A DNA stretch of 64,000 nt from Microcoleus vaginatus_C (GTDB lineage Bacteria > Cyanobacteriota > Cyanobacteriia > Cyanobacteriales > Microcoleaceae): NCBI GenBank assembly GCA_040004035.1, contig JAMPLN010000001.1, one strand, 5' to 3'. The notes below the pieces were generated by a model. That model was not told where the DNA came from. It was given only the letters and a program-made list of their open reading frames with translations, and did no database searches. Positions within the stretch are counted from its first letter, which is position 1. Each line of letters opens with the position of its first letter. The position numbers and the translations under genes are program-made. Shown one piece after another: positions 9,385 through 18,962 of this stretch.

Positions 9385-10806
9385 ATGACTCAACCAGTGT
9401 CTAACGCAAATATGCTGAAAGAGCTAATTTTAGGTAGTTCTTCATTGACCTGGCTGCTAATTGCTCTACTAGCACTTGCAACTCTATTATTATTTCAATT
9501 TGCTAGCTATAAAAAACTAGGTTTAGCTTTAGAAAAAAGTTTTGCTGGTCTTTATATTTTTATCTCTCCCTTTCTGACACAGCCTCCTTTTAATTATTTG
9601 CATTTTGTTAACTTGAAAGATCCCGAAGGTGGCATATTAAAACTAATGCCTTATTTTTTTTACCCCTGGGTAGTATTACTTTTAATTTCACGGATTAAAA
9701 TATTTAGTAACAATTTTATAGAAACTTTTGCCAAAATATTGATAATGAATCCTTTCTTTTTACTTTATATATTACTTCCATTACTGTCTACATTATGGTC
9801 TATATTTCCTGAAGCAACGCTAAGAGCAGGTCTAGCTTTTTCAGGATTTACTGCTTTCGGGTTTTACATTGCAGCCCAATATAAATGGGAGGATTTATCT
9901 CGTTTTTGGCGGTGGGGATACACGGCAATCGGTTTGGCAAGTTTTGTAATGAAACCCCCAGGAGCAGGCGATTTTGTCGGCTTAACCCAATCTAAAAATT
10001 CATTGGGGGGAGTCTTAGCTCTCTGTACGGCATTTTGGTATTTGCATTATTCTCAAGGAGCTAAAACTCAGAAAGAGCGCTGGATTGCTTTGGGAATGAT
10101 GTTATTTTCATTTTACCTAGTAAGGGCGAATAAATCGGGTTCGGCTCTAGTGATTACTATCATATTAATAATTGCAGTTTCGTCTCTAAACTTTCTAAAA
10201 AAATTAAGTTTTCAGTGGGCTTTTACGGCAATTATATGTTTCCTGGTGGTCAGCATAATTATGACTGTTTTTGTAGTAGACAACCTAGAGGATATTATTG
10301 TAGGTGGGTTAGGCAAGGACTTGACTCTAACTGGGCGGACAGAATTCTGGCCGCAGTTAATAGCTGCTGTCAATCAACGCCCCTGGTTAGGCTACGGATA
10401 TGATGGATTTTTTCAACAAGATAAGTTAGGCTCGGCTACTCCTGCTTATTTTATTTATACTCCTAATGGATTTCAACCTAAAAATCCTCACAATGGGGGG
10501 ATCGGGATCTTGTTAGCCTTCGGTTGGCCGGGATTAATTTTAATGATGACTTCCTTGCTGCTGAATTTAGCTTATGCAGTTCGGTATTTGAGTCGTAGCA
10601 GGCTGGAAGAAGCGGGAATACCTATTTGTTTTCTAGTGTCTATTATTATAAGCAACATCACAGAAGGTTATATTATAGAGATAGCAAATCCTTGGCTGAG
10701 TTACGCAATGTTGACAGTTCGACTTGCCATAGATAATACTAACAATTCTTCCAACAGTAGCAGCAGCAACCCTCCAAGGCGTTCTTTAGCTCGCACTGTC
10801 CATTGA
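9385..10806 (+). CDS. O-antigen polymerase/ligase family membrane protein (Wzy-like)
   Basis: A 473-residue protein with about ten to twelve hydrophobic segments and a large loop holding GRTEFWPQLIAAVNQRPWLGYGYDGFF and NPHNG, the Wzy_C/O-antigen ligase signature (arginine of the first motif and the His/Asn pair of the second). In a cluster with Wzx-like and Wza/Wzc-like genes the likely job is polymerisation of lipid-linked repeat units on the periplasmic face; a ligase role is possible. The start is supported by AAGGA seven bases before ATG. The C-terminus is Asn/Ser-rich (NNSSNSSSSN) and probably disordered. Confidence 0.9.
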   Translation: MTQPVSNANMLKELILGSSSLTWLLIALLALATLLLFQFASYKKLGLALEKSFAGLYIFISPFLTQPPFNYLHFVNLKDPEGGILKLMPYFFYPWVVLLLISRIKIFSNNFIETFAKILIMNPFFLLYILLPLLSTLWSIFPEATLRAGLAFSGFTAFGFYIAAQYKWEDLSRFWRWGYTAIGLASFVMKPPGAGDFVGLTQSKNSLGGVLALCTAFWYLHYSQGAKTQKERWIALGMMLFSFYLVRANKSGSALVITIILIIAVSSLNFLKKLSFQWAFTAIICFLVVSIIMTVFVVDNLEDIIVGGLGKDLTLTGRTEFWPQLIAAVNQRPWLGYGYDGFFQQDKLGSATPAYFIYTPNGFQPKNPHNGGIGILLAFGWPGLILMMTSLLLNLAYAVRYLSRSRLEEAGIPICFLVSIIISNITEGYIIEIANPWLSYAMLTVRLAIDNTNNSSNSSSSNPPRRSLARTVH

Positions 10807-10936
10807 AGTAACCTTTATTGGGCGAAGCGTGAATCTACTTGTGGTATGTTGTTATAGGATCAACAAGTCTAATTTTGCTAGATTGCCGACCCTGCCAGAA
10901 CCGCGTTTGTGTTTTGTAAATATTTAAAATATTCTG

Positions 10937-12274
10937 ATGCTAGATAAGTTAACTGCGGTGAGTCAAAGGCTCGGCCCTAGTCTGCGCCAGGTACTCAGCA
11001 ATATAGCTTGGCTGTTCACTGACCAAATCTTGCAGATGGGTCTAGGCCTGTTTGTAGGCCTTTGGGTGGCTCGCTATCTTGGTCCGACACAATTTGGATT
11101 GCTCAATTACGCGATCGCCTTTGTGTCGCTGTTTAGTTCGGTAGCAACTATGGGCTTGGGTACTCTGGTAGTGAGGAATATCGCTCGCGACCCAGAATGC
11201 AAAAATGAAACCCTGGGAACTGCCTTCGGACTGCAATTTACTGGTGGCTGCATCACTTTGGTGTTAACTGTCACCGTGATTGCGCTACTCAAGCCCAACG
11301 ACACTCTGACTCGGTGGCTGGTAGGTATCATCGCAGCAGGAACTATATTTAACGCTTTTGAGGCTATCAATTTTTGGTTTCAGTCTCAAATCCAGTCAAA
11401 ATATACAGTGTTGGCTAAAAATTCGGTATGTTTTTTAGTTGCTGCTGTCAGAATTGGGTTAGTGACAATTAAAGCCCCCCTGCTTGCCTTCGCCTGGGTT
11501 CGATTGGCAGAGGTGGCATTGGTAGGAATCGCTTATGTATATTTTTATAAGCTTACGGGGAATAAAATTAAGGATTGGCACTTCAGTTGGAAAAGGTGTA
11601 AGGAACTGCTATCGGAGAGTTGGCCGATAATTTTGTCGGGATTGGCAATTTATGTGTACTCAAAAACAGATCAGATAATGCTCGGTGCGATGAATCAAAA
11701 TGCTCAACTGGGCTATTATGCTGCCGCTGTTAAAATTTCGGAAATCTGCGATTTCTTGCCGATGATCATATCCAGCTCTATTTTCCCCAAATTAGCGAAT
11801 TTGAGAAAGACAAATTATGAAGGATATCTACATAAATTTCAAGTTTACTCGGATATTATGATGTTTTTATGGTTGGGAGTTGCCATACCGATATCATTAC
11901 TTTCTCCCTGGATAGTGCATCTACTTTATGGTGAAAAATATACACAGTCAGCAGCGGTACTGTCAATCTATGTTTGGGCGCAATTTGGCAGTAACTTTGG
12001 AGTAGCACGGAGTACATATTTGAACATAGAAGGTCAGTTGCGCTACGGTCTTTATTTGACTGTAGTTGGCTCTATTTTTAATGTAGGGTTAAACTTTTTG
12101 CTGATTCCTAAGTATGGAGCTCTTGGAGCAACGACGGCTACTCTTATCGCTTATTTTTACGTGATTATATTAGTCAATTTCTTGATTAAGGAATTGCGCC
12201 CCTTCGGAAATTTAATCTGGCGATCCCTTAACTTATACAAAGCCGCTTGTAGAATCAGAGGATTAGTAAAATGA
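10937..12274 (+). CDS. Polysaccharide flippase (Wzx-like, MOP superfamily)
   Basis: A 445-residue membrane protein with about 12 hydrophobic segments. It starts with an amphipathic stretch and then WLFTDQILQMGLGLFVGLWVARYLGPTQFG, the start of the Polysacc_synt domain; SKTDQIMLGAMNQNAQLGYYAAA in the middle is the second typical motif of this flippase family. The expected role is moving undecaprenyl-linked repeat units across the inner membrane before polymerisation by the upstream Wzy-like protein. Its stop overlaps the start of the next gene by four bases (ATGA), so the two are translationally coupled. No strong ribosome-binding site is visible at ATG 10937. Confidence 0.92.
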   Translation: MLDKLTAVSQRLGPSLRQVLSNIAWLFTDQILQMGLGLFVGLWVARYLGPTQFGLLNYAIAFVSLFSSVATMGLGTLVVRNIARDPECKNETLGTAFGLQFTGGCITLVLTVTVIALLKPNDTLTRWLVGIIAAGTIFNAFEAINFWFQSQIQSKYTVLAKNSVCFLVAAVRIGLVTIKAPLLAFAWVRLAEVALVGIAYVYFYKLTGNKIKDWHFSWKRCKELLSESWPIILSGLAIYVYSKTDQIMLGAMNQNAQLGYYAAAVKISEICDFLPMIISSSIFPKLANLRKTNYEGYLHKFQVYSDIMMFLWLGVAIPISLLSPWIVHLLYGEKYTQSAAVLSIYVWAQFGSNFGVARSTYLNIEGQLRYGLYLTVVGSIFNVGLNFLLIPKYGALGATTATLIAYFYVIILVNFLIKELRPFGNLIWRSLNLYKAACRIRGLVK

Positions 12275-13467
12275 TTCAAATTAAACCTAACATCGAACAG
12301 CGCTCGAATTGCCCCTATTGCGGGACAGAACTAAATGCCAAAAATATTTTATGGCAAGGGATACATATTGTTCTGGACTGTAAGTGCGCGGGATGTGGCA
12401 GCGAAATAATCGACGAGTTGAGAGTAGGTCATGGAGTCAGAAATTCCCTCCAAGTTGATACCATCAAAGGTGAAGTTTTTGCAACAGTTGCTTACATAAA
12501 AGAATGGCTAGGCAAACCCTTACTAAATTCACTCCAAAATCCTCAATCAGAAAAACTTGAGATTGTCAAAGAAATTTTTAAACCCTGCAAGCGGGTAATT
12601 ATTTTAAACTGTATCGATCATCTTTATGGTCATTCCCTGCTGAAGTTGCTAAATGCACAAAGGCATTTAGAATGCAACTCTGACTGCGGGTTAGTTGTGA
12701 TAGTTCCTAAGTTTCTAAGGTGGATGGTTCCTGATGAAGTTGCAGAAGTCTGGACAGTACCTATTTCTTTAAAAAATGGTCAAAATTACTATCCCAGCTT
12801 CGCTGAGTTTGTTGAGGAAGAAACTAAACGCTTTGATGAAATTTATGTCAGCGAAGCTCATTCTCATCCGAGCCAGTTTGACATCACGCGGTTTACTAGA
12901 GTTCCCAAACACAAATTTGATGAACCAGAAACAAGAATTACTTTTATTTGGCGGGAAGATCGTTTATTAGTTAACAGGGGGCTGTTCCGAGTTCTGAAAA
13001 AGCTCAATCAACGAGAAAGGGCATTACCATTGCAAAATTTGAAAATTCAGCAGTTATTTGAGAAAATCAGGTTGCAAGTACCAGAAGCAAAATTTGCAGT
13101 AGCTGGTTTGGGGACAAAAACCCAGTTCCCAGCATGGATTGAAGATTACAGAGTGGATAGTTTTAATGAAAAAATTGAAAAGGAAATATGCAGTGTTTAT
13201 TCACAAAGCCGCTTAGTAATTGGTCTTCACGGCTCTAATATGTTGCTACCTTCGGCTCATGCTGGTATGACAATTGATTTGATAGATGAGCGTTGGGGGA
13301 ACTTTGCCCAAGATATTTTATACCAAGAGCGTGACCCGAGAATGGCTAGTTTTCGCTATAGATTTTTGCCCTATCAGACTAGCAATGATACACTGGCATT
13401 CATAGCGACTGTAATGCTTCTGAATTGGTCTAAGTTTAAATCCCAGATGACTGCTGATGTTATATAA
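12271..13467 (+). CDS. Hypothetical protein of the EPS cluster: N-terminal zinc ribbon, glycosyltransferase-like C-terminus
   Basis: A 398-residue protein coupled by a 4-bp overlap to the flippase gene. The N-terminus has two cysteine pairs (CPYCG at about 15-18, CAGCG about 23 residues later) that look like a zinc ribbon. The C-terminal third has SRLVIGLHGSNMLLPSAHAG, which resembles the 'GxHGAgltn' motif of DUF563/GT61-type glycosyltransferases, followed by an acidic 'DLIDERWGNFAQD'. The middle part is not recognised. In this position a glycosyltransferase or a repeat-unit modifying enzyme is likely, but the assignment rests on one motif and on context. No membrane segment. Confidence 0.6.
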   Translation: MIQIKPNIEQRSNCPYCGTELNAKNILWQGIHIVLDCKCAGCGSEIIDELRVGHGVRNSLQVDTIKGEVFATVAYIKEWLGKPLLNSLQNPQSEKLEIVKEIFKPCKRVIILNCIDHLYGHSLLKLLNAQRHLECNSDCGLVVIVPKFLRWMVPDEVAEVWTVPISLKNGQNYYPSFAEFVEEETKRFDEIYVSEAHSHPSQFDITRFTRVPKHKFDEPETRITFIWREDRLLVNRGLFRVLKKLNQRERALPLQNLKIQQLFEKIRLQVPEAKFAVAGLGTKTQFPAWIEDYRVDSFNEKIEKEICSVYSQSRLVIGLHGSNMLLPSAHAGMTIDLIDERWGNFAQDILYQERDPRMASFRYRFLPYQTSNDTLAFIATVMLLNWSKFKSQMTADVI

Positions 13468-13506
13468 CCTAGGGCTAATTAGACATACTACCGAACCCGC
13501 GATCGT

Positions 13507-14208
13507 TCAACTATTTTCCGTGTTATAAAGATGGATAAATTTGTCAATGTTGTGAAAATCTTTGACATTTTTTCTCAACCATTTTTCATCATTGTCCCAC
13601 CACTTAAACTTCAGCAGAAAATCTATCTTTTGTTCATCAAACCTATAGCGAATAAGTTTTGCCGGAATTCCTCCATATATAGCATAAGGTGGCACATCTT
13701 TTGTGACAACGGCTCCGGCTGCGATAATGGCTCCATCACCAATAGTTACACCATCTACAACAATAACATTTGACCCAATCCAAACATCATTGCCGATATG
13801 GACAGCTTTTTCCTCTTCCTCAAAATATTTTTGGTCTACAAAGGTTGTCCCTACTAGCATCTTTGGCGAATAAAATATCGGATGGCTTGAAACAAAATTT
13901 CCCACAGGATGTAAGCCTAAGCGAATGATGCAGTTGGGCCCTATCGAACAAAAATTGCCGACAACACCATTGAAAATTCGCGTATTATCGCGCACATAAG
14001 TGTAAGAACCTATGACAGAACCTTCTATGGCTACACGACTAGACACACTAACATTGTGGCTGATAGTTGAATTTGTAACCAAAGCCATATAGTCTTGATA
14101 AAAATTGTTATATTTAAACTTGTTTTTCCACCAATTGACTAAAAATCGCAGATATTCAGTGATTGGATTTTTGAATATAGAACTGAGAAATGTTGAGATT
14201 TTAGACAT
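13507..14208 (-). CDS. Left-handed beta-helix acyltransferase (CatB/xenobiotic acetyltransferase type)
   Basis: A 233-residue protein with hexapeptide repeats: ISHNVSVSSRVAIEGSVIGSYTYVRDNTRIF (about 48-78), then a loop, and the second block IGNDVWIGSNVIVVDGVTIG with GAIIAAGAVVTKDVPPYAI. The ending GGIPAKLIRYRF is typical of CatB-related O-acetyltransferases. The histidine in LHPVGNFVSSHPIF fits the catalytic position of the family. Role: acetyl-CoA dependent O-acetylation of a sugar in the repeat unit (inferred from context). It is transcribed against the flippase operon, in the same direction as the glycosyltransferase gene just upstream of it (13 bases between them). Confidence 0.88.
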   Translation of the reverse strand: MSKISTFLSSIFKNPITEYLRFLVNWWKNKFKYNNFYQDYMALVTNSTISHNVSVSSRVAIEGSVIGSYTYVRDNTRIFNGVVGNFCSIGPNCIIRLGLHPVGNFVSSHPIFYSPKMLVGTTFVDQKYFEEEEKAVHIGNDVWIGSNVIVVDGVTIGDGAIIAAGAVVTKDVPPYAIYGGIPAKLIRYRFDEQKIDFLLKFKWWDNDEKWLRKNVKDFHNIDKFIHLYNTENS

Positions 14209-14221
14209 GATTACTAATTAC

Positions 14222-15166
14222 TTAGTGAAGGTTAAATATTGTGTTCCCACATAACTTATTTAATTTTTTCTTGATGCGCCTGATTAATGGGGGATGATAA
14301 TCATAAAATGTATCTTGAGTGAATTGATCCGCTACAAAATTTCGGATCGCGTGGTTTGGATGCCTTAAAGGAAAGGTTATTGCTTCCGTTGGCATATTAC
14401 TGTATATACTATCTTCTGCGGAAGTATGGGTGGCTTGACTGCCAAATCCAATATTAGAAATTAAATTTTTTTCTGGAATAATAGCAAGTCCATTTTGAAC
14501 CCAACAAGTAAAAAGCCATCTAAAAAACCAATTGTTGACAGTTCCATCATAGGAAACCTGAAAAGCACTATCCCAAACTTTTACAGATTGAGGATTAGCT
14601 AATAAATTTTCTAGAAAAGCTGCTTCCCGAAGTGGAGGCCATAACTTCATGTCAACATCATAGTATTGCCATGCTCTGCGCCAAGTCGCCCATCCCCAAC
14701 AGTTACTAAAACGCGAAAAATAGTAACTGTCTTCTGTTCTTTTTCTACCAAATTGTAAATTTACGCCAGCGATTGACATAATCCGTTTGTCATCTCGATA
14801 ATGCTCTAATAACTGCTCACAAAAAGGGAAGAAGTTTGGGTGGGGCAAACAGTCATCTTCTAAAATAATTGCTTCTTCTACGGTATTAAATACCCAGTCG
14901 AAACCGCTAGAAATGCGATCCCTGCAACCTAAATTAATCTCTGAATAATTTTTCAGAACTTCACAGTCCCAATCGACCTGATCGATAATTGCACGAACAG
15001 CGGCGCACTTTTCAGCTTCCCCAGGTTTGTTGGCACGAGGGCCGTCAGCAATTACTAACAGCTTAGGGGGTTTAACTTGTCGAATTGCCTCGAAGACTTT
15101 TTCAGTAGTATCCACTCGATTGAAAACCACAAAAACAATGGGAGTTTTTGTCTGATAATGGGGCAT
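14222..15166 (-). CDS. Glycosyltransferase, GT2-like (HlpA-type)
   Basis: A 314-residue GT-A type protein. It opens with a short strand PIVFVVFNRVDTTEKVFEAI, followed by LLVIADGPRANKPGE and the DxD-like motif AIILEDDCLPHPNFFPFC (about 95-112). SNCWGWATWRRAW (about 150) is typical of proteins often labelled 'HlpA-like' or hemolytic protein in polysaccharide loci; the haemolysis name is historic and misleading. Likely role: transfer of a sugar to the lipid-linked repeat unit in the cytosol. It forms a two-gene minus-strand unit with the acetyltransferase. Confidence 0.85.
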   Translation of the reverse strand: MPHYQTKTPIVFVVFNRVDTTEKVFEAIRQVKPPKLLVIADGPRANKPGEAEKCAAVRAIIDQVDWDCEVLKNYSEINLGCRDRISSGFDWVFNTVEEAIILEDDCLPHPNFFPFCEQLLEHYRDDKRIMSIAGVNLQFGRKRTEDSYYFSRFSNCWGWATWRRAWQYYDVDMKLWPPLREAAFLENLLANPQSVKVWDSAFQVSYDGTVNNWFFRWLFTCWVQNGLAIIPEKNLISNIGFGSQATHTSAEDSIYSNMPTEAITFPLRHPNHAIRNFVADQFTQDTFYDYHPPLIRRIKKKLNKLCGNTIFNLH

Positions 15167-15506
15167 TTAAACTATTCAACTCCAACGATTATAAATATTT
15201 TTGCTTGGTAGAACTCATCAATATGATGAATGTGCTAGGACTTTTGCAGGCTTGGCTTGTTAACTTAAGTTCTCAGTTCCAATTTATCACCAAAAAGTTC
15301 GCTGGTCAACTATAATACAGTAATAGTTTACCCAAACAGACTTCTAGGACTGAGGCTCTTAAACTCTAAAACCTTGATACCCCCACACCGTTGCCCAAGT
15401 GCAGCGCGAATTTATAGTTGCCGTATAATTATATAATATTGAGAGTGCGCTCGGATCAAACCTGCGAGCGATCACGCTTGACTATCATTACGAAAGTGCA
15501 TCAGCA
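15167..15506. other. Left flank of the decayed IS
   Basis: 340 bases without a gene. It holds a 15-bp word ACCGTTGCCCAAGTG at 15387-15401 that recurs in the same orientation at 16720-16734 on the other side of the transposase remnant. No clear terminal inverted repeat of an ISAs1 element could be found by eye. Confidence 0.5.
15387..15401 (+). repeat. 15-bp direct repeat, left copy
   Basis: ACCGTTGCCCAAGTG, identical to 16720-16734. The pair brackets the ISAs1 remnant at a distance of 1333 bp. It is longer than a normal ISAs1 target duplication, so it may be part of a dispersed repeat or the trace of a larger insertion. Confidence 0.6.
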
Positions 15507-16632
15507 ATGAATTTAATTGAAGCAATTAAATCAGTACCCGACCACCGACATCCGAGAGGAATTAGACACCCCCTATGGCTGATACTCACAATAATTTTAT
15601 TGGGCAGTTGTACGGGATATTGGGGATATAAACCCTTGGTGGAGTTGACCAAAAATCACCGCTCGACTCTGATAAAACTCTTTGACATCCCGCAGGATAT
15701 TAGCTTCCCATCTGACTCAACTTTTAGAAAGATTATTCAGTGATTAGATTTTGAAGTGATTGCCGTTATTGTTAATGTATGGTCGCAACAGACTTTACCG
15801 ATCGCACGCCTGAGAATTGATGGCAATTGATGAAAAAAGCATTAAAAGTACCAATGTCGGTGGTAATAGCTATTACAAAAATTTTGTGACTATAGTTTAT
15901 GTATACAGCCCTAAGATCGGGTGGGTAGTGCGGCACAAAGTTATGGAAAATCAGCATCAGAGTGCAATAGAAGTTGTCGAGAAACTCATCAAAGAACTCT
16001 CAGGTACTCAAGTAGTTATTACAGCGGATGCCTTGCATTGTCAAAAAAAGCTCTTGCTTTAATCAGTGATGGTGGTAATGACTACATAGTTACTATCAAA
16101 AAGAATCAATCAAATCTATTTAAAGTCGCTCAAAAATTAGTCAAATCCACTCCGGCGCTCGACTTAGCTCACACCTCGGAACGCCTACATGGACGCACCA
16201 CAACTCGCCATACCACAATTTATCCCATGGCAGCTCAATTATTACCGGCGTGGGCGGGTGCCAAACGTATAATTGCGAGAGAACTGGCAGCCGATGGGAA
16301 GGTAAAAAAAGCCGTCGTCGCTTGGTTGATTTCCATGAAGTACATTACTATTTAAGTAGTAAGGATTGGTCAGCCCATCAATTTGCTGAGGCTGTTCGGG
16401 GACATTGGTTGATAGAGAATCGACTACATTGGGTTAAAGATGTGACCTTAAATGAGGATAACTGCATTCATCGCGGTGGCAACGCACCTGCTAATTGGGC
16501 AATGGGCGTGACAGTTTTTAGTATCGCTCGCTCGCATGAGTGAGTGGTACAAATACTCTTCCTCAAGCTTTAAGATTGATGGCTAACAAACTTGAACATA
16601 TTAGCGAGTTGCTTTTCGGTTTTAAAACTTGA
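15507..16632 (+). pseudogene. ISAs1-family transposase, decayed by a stop and several frameshifts
   Basis: The N-terminal part MNLIEAIKSVPDHRHPRGIR...LLGSCTGYWGYKPLVEL is the start of ISAs1 (H-repeat-type) transposases. The frame hits TGA at 15741 and continues after it (LDFEVIAVIVNVWSQQ). It shifts near 15815 into MAIDEKSIKST (the AIDGKSIR motif with the first catalytic Asp), near 16045 into LALISDGGNDYIVTIKKNQ, and near 16320 into VHYYLSSKD...RGHWLIENRLHWVKDV with the final catalytic Glu region (LNEDN). A last shift gives QALRLMANKLEHISELLFGF and a TGA at 16630-16632. So one stop and about four frameshifts: an inactive element inside the EPS locus. Confidence 0.88.
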
Positions 16633-16719
16633 GACCAAGCAGTTAAATTATTCTCGATAGCGTCAGCAAATAACTCTATCCCTTGATTTACTCTTTCGAC
16701 CATAAATCCACCCTGCCAA

Positions 16720-16734
16720 ACCGTTGCCCAAGTG
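16720..16734 (+). repeat. 15-bp direct repeat, right copy
   Basis: Second copy of ACCGTTGCCCAAGTG. The following spacer also holds a CCCCC/GGGGG hairpin (about 16749-16768) and the palindrome CGGTTGCAACCG at 16807-16818 followed by CCGAC; nearly the same word (CGGTTTCAACCGCCGAC) is at 56051, so the latter is a dispersed motif. Confidence 0.55.
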
Positions 16735-16891
16735 GGGAACTATTAAAGCCCCCTTGTGAATGGGGGGGGAGCGACTACGTAAGCCCTAATTTCATTTTTG
16801 TAGCGACGGTTGCAACCGCCGACCGAGTGGTAAAATAAAACACTGTTACTTTTAGTCTTACCTATCGTTAAAAGCAGCAAAATTGGGAACA

Positions 16892-17800
16892 ATGAACCGT
16901 ACTAAAATCGCCGCCCTTTTAACTTGCTTCAACCGCAAACAGAAAACATTAGCTTGCTTAGATGCTCTTTTTAAGCAGGCACTTCCAGCCGATGTTGATA
17001 TTTTAGCATATTTAGTGGATGATGCCAGTACCGATGGCACCAGCGAGGCAGTTCGTCAAATCTATCCTCAAGTCAATATTTTTTCCGGCGATGGAAACTT
17101 ATTTTGGAACGGGGGAATGCGTCGGGCTTTCACCGAAGCAATGAAAGATGATCCCGACTACTACCTATGGTTAAATGATGACACTCTTATTTATCCAAAA
17201 ACCATAAGTGTCTTGCTAGAAACTACTCAAAAATTATCAGAAAAAGGAGAAACAAAAGCCATCATTGGCGGTTCAACCTGCGACCCAGAAACGGGTCAAA
17301 AAACATACGGTGGTGTGGTGCGAAATAACCCTTTGCACCCCTTCCGATATGGTATCCTCGAACCAACAAAAGAGCCTCAGAGGTGCGATACTATGCACGG
17401 CAACTGCGTATTAATTCCCCGCAGCGTTGTGCAAATGGTCGGCAACCTCGATCCAGCTTTTGTCCATTATATTGGCGATTGGGATTATGGTTTACGCGCC
17501 AGACAAAAAGGATGTACAGTTTGGATTGCTCCTGGCTATTTAGGCACTTGTTCTCTCAACCCCCAGGTGACCAAAACGGCTGCTGATAATTTAAGTGAAG
17601 GATTGGATAAAATGAGCAAACCGAAAGGTTTATCCTTCAAAGATACTACCCTGCAACCGGCTCAAGAGTGGAAAGTATTTACTCAGCGGCATGGGGGCTG
17701 GTTGTGGCCAATTTATTGGCTGCTACCTTATCGCAGGTTAGTTTGGCTTTCAGTATTGAGTAAACTGGGATTGACTAAAAACAAAACTCAAGGTGAATAG
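16892..17800 (+). CDS. Glycosyltransferase family 2
   Basis: A 302-residue GT-A enzyme. The N-terminal nucleotide-binding region has IAALLTCFNRKQKTLACLDAL and YLVDDASTDGTSEAV. It continues with GDGNLFWNGGMRRAF and the metal-binding DxD-like LWLNDDT (about 95), and GDWDYGLRARQKG with the catalytic-base-like Asp pair. This is the pattern of rhamnosyl-type GT2 enzymes in polysaccharide loci; donor and acceptor cannot be told. ATG 16892 was preferred over the upstream TTG (16883) because the domain starts right there. It is the first gene of a tight five-gene plus-strand run (to 22257) after the IS remnant. Confidence 0.9.
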   Translation: MNRTKIAALLTCFNRKQKTLACLDALFKQALPADVDILAYLVDDASTDGTSEAVRQIYPQVNIFSGDGNLFWNGGMRRAFTEAMKDDPDYYLWLNDDTLIYPKTISVLLETTQKLSEKGETKAIIGGSTCDPETGQKTYGGVVRNNPLHPFRYGILEPTKEPQRCDTMHGNCVLIPRSVVQMVGNLDPAFVHYIGDWDYGLRARQKGCTVWIAPGYLGTCSLNPQVTKTAADNLSEGLDKMSKPKGLSFKDTTLQPAQEWKVFTQRHGGWLWPIYWLLPYRRLVWLSVLSKLGLTKNKTQGE

Positions 17801-17801
17801 G

Positions 17802-18962
17802 ATGGTTGATAGAAATGAAGTCCGCATTGCTTGGCTTGTCCCTTCGGCCGAATTTGGGGCCTATTGGCCGCCGATTTTACATGAACTCAAAAAACTAATT
17901 CCGAACACGATTTTTTATACAGGTCGCCTCTGGCCTCGCTATGATCCGGAAGCTCCTGGTACAGAAGTAGTGGAAGTTGTGGGAGATACTCAATTCATCA
18001 CCACCCAAAAGATAGAAACGGGGTACAGTCGTGGTTATATTAAGGCTACTCCTGGGATTATTTTTCCTCTTTTGAAATTCAAGCCCCAGGTCATTTTTGC
18101 TAGTGGATTTTCGATCTGGACATTGGTAGCTATAATTTTTAAGCCTATAGGGAAATGGCGACTGGTTTTAGTTTATGAAAGTAGTTCCCCGAATGTAGAC
18201 TTTCGAGATTCTAAGGTGCGCTCGACTATTCGACGCTGGATGGGGAAATTTGCTGATACCTTTGTTTCTAATAGTCGCCGAGGTAAAGAATATTTGGTAG
18301 AAGTGATAGGGGCCGCCGAAAGTAATATCTTTGCTAAACCTTACATGGTTCCTGATGCTCAAGCTTTGGTACAAAAGTTAGAAAATAATAAGTCTGTATC
18401 CTTGTCATTTCCCCACCCTATTTTTCTGTGCGTGGGTCAAGTAATTTCTCGCAAAGGGATTAAGAATCTGTTAGAAGCTTGCACAATTTTGCAAATCCAG
18501 GGATACTCGAATTACACAGTCATTATCGTTGGAGACGGAGAACAGCGACCGGAACTAGAAGCACTTACAAAAGAAAGGGGTTTAGAAAAACAAATTGTTT
18601 GGACAGGGTGGATAGAATACGGATACTTGGGATCTTATTTTCTAGAAGCTGATGTGTTTGTTTTTCCTACGTTAGAAGATACTTGGGGAATGGTGGTGCT
18701 AGAAGCGATGGCATTTGGTAAGCCGGTTTTGTGTTCAAAATGGGCTGGGGCTTGCGAAATGATCGTTGAAGGTGAAAATGGTTATATTTTTGATCCCTAT
18801 GAGTCGGAAGGTATGGCAAACGCGATGCGGGACTTGATTGATTGCCCCGAAAAGTTAGTGAGGATGGGCAAAAAATCCCAGCAACTGATCGCTGAACATA
18901 CACCGGAAAAGGCGGCCAAATTAATAGCAGATGTGACGTCGCTAGTATTGGAGAAAAGTTGA
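17802..18962 (+). CDS. Glycosyltransferase family 4
   Basis: A 386-residue GT-B enzyme. The C-terminal GT1/GT4 domain is clear: FLCVGQVISRKGIKNLLEAC, then VIIVGDGEQRPELEAL, VWTGWIEYGYLGSYFLEADVFVFPTLEDTWGMVVLEAMAFGKPVL with the E-x7-E nucleotide-sugar motif. ATG 17802 is chosen because AAGG lies eight to ten bases before it and it starts one base after the preceding stop; a GTG three codons earlier would overlap the upstream gene. No membrane segment; likely peripheral at the inner membrane. Confidence 0.9.
   Translation: MVDRNEVRIAWLVPSAEFGAYWPPILHELKKLIPNTIFYTGRLWPRYDPEAPGTEVVEVVGDTQFITTQKIETGYSRGYIKATPGIIFPLLKFKPQVIFASGFSIWTLVAIIFKPIGKWRLVLVYESSSPNVDFRDSKVRSTIRRWMGKFADTFVSNSRRGKEYLVEVIGAAESNIFAKPYMVPDAQALVQKLENNKSVSLSFPHPIFLCVGQVISRKGIKNLLEACTILQIQGYSNYTVIIVGDGEQRPELEALTKERGLEKQIVWTGWIEYGYLGSYFLEADVFVFPTLEDTWGMVVLEAMAFGKPVLCSKWAGACEMIVEGENGYIFDPYESEGMANAMRDLIDCPEKLVRMGKKSQQLIAEHTPEKAAKLIADVTSLVLEKS

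Noticed and set aside
15507..16632. Active IS element with programmed frameshift
   Set aside because: One stop codon and about four shifts in different places; programmed shifting would explain one at most.
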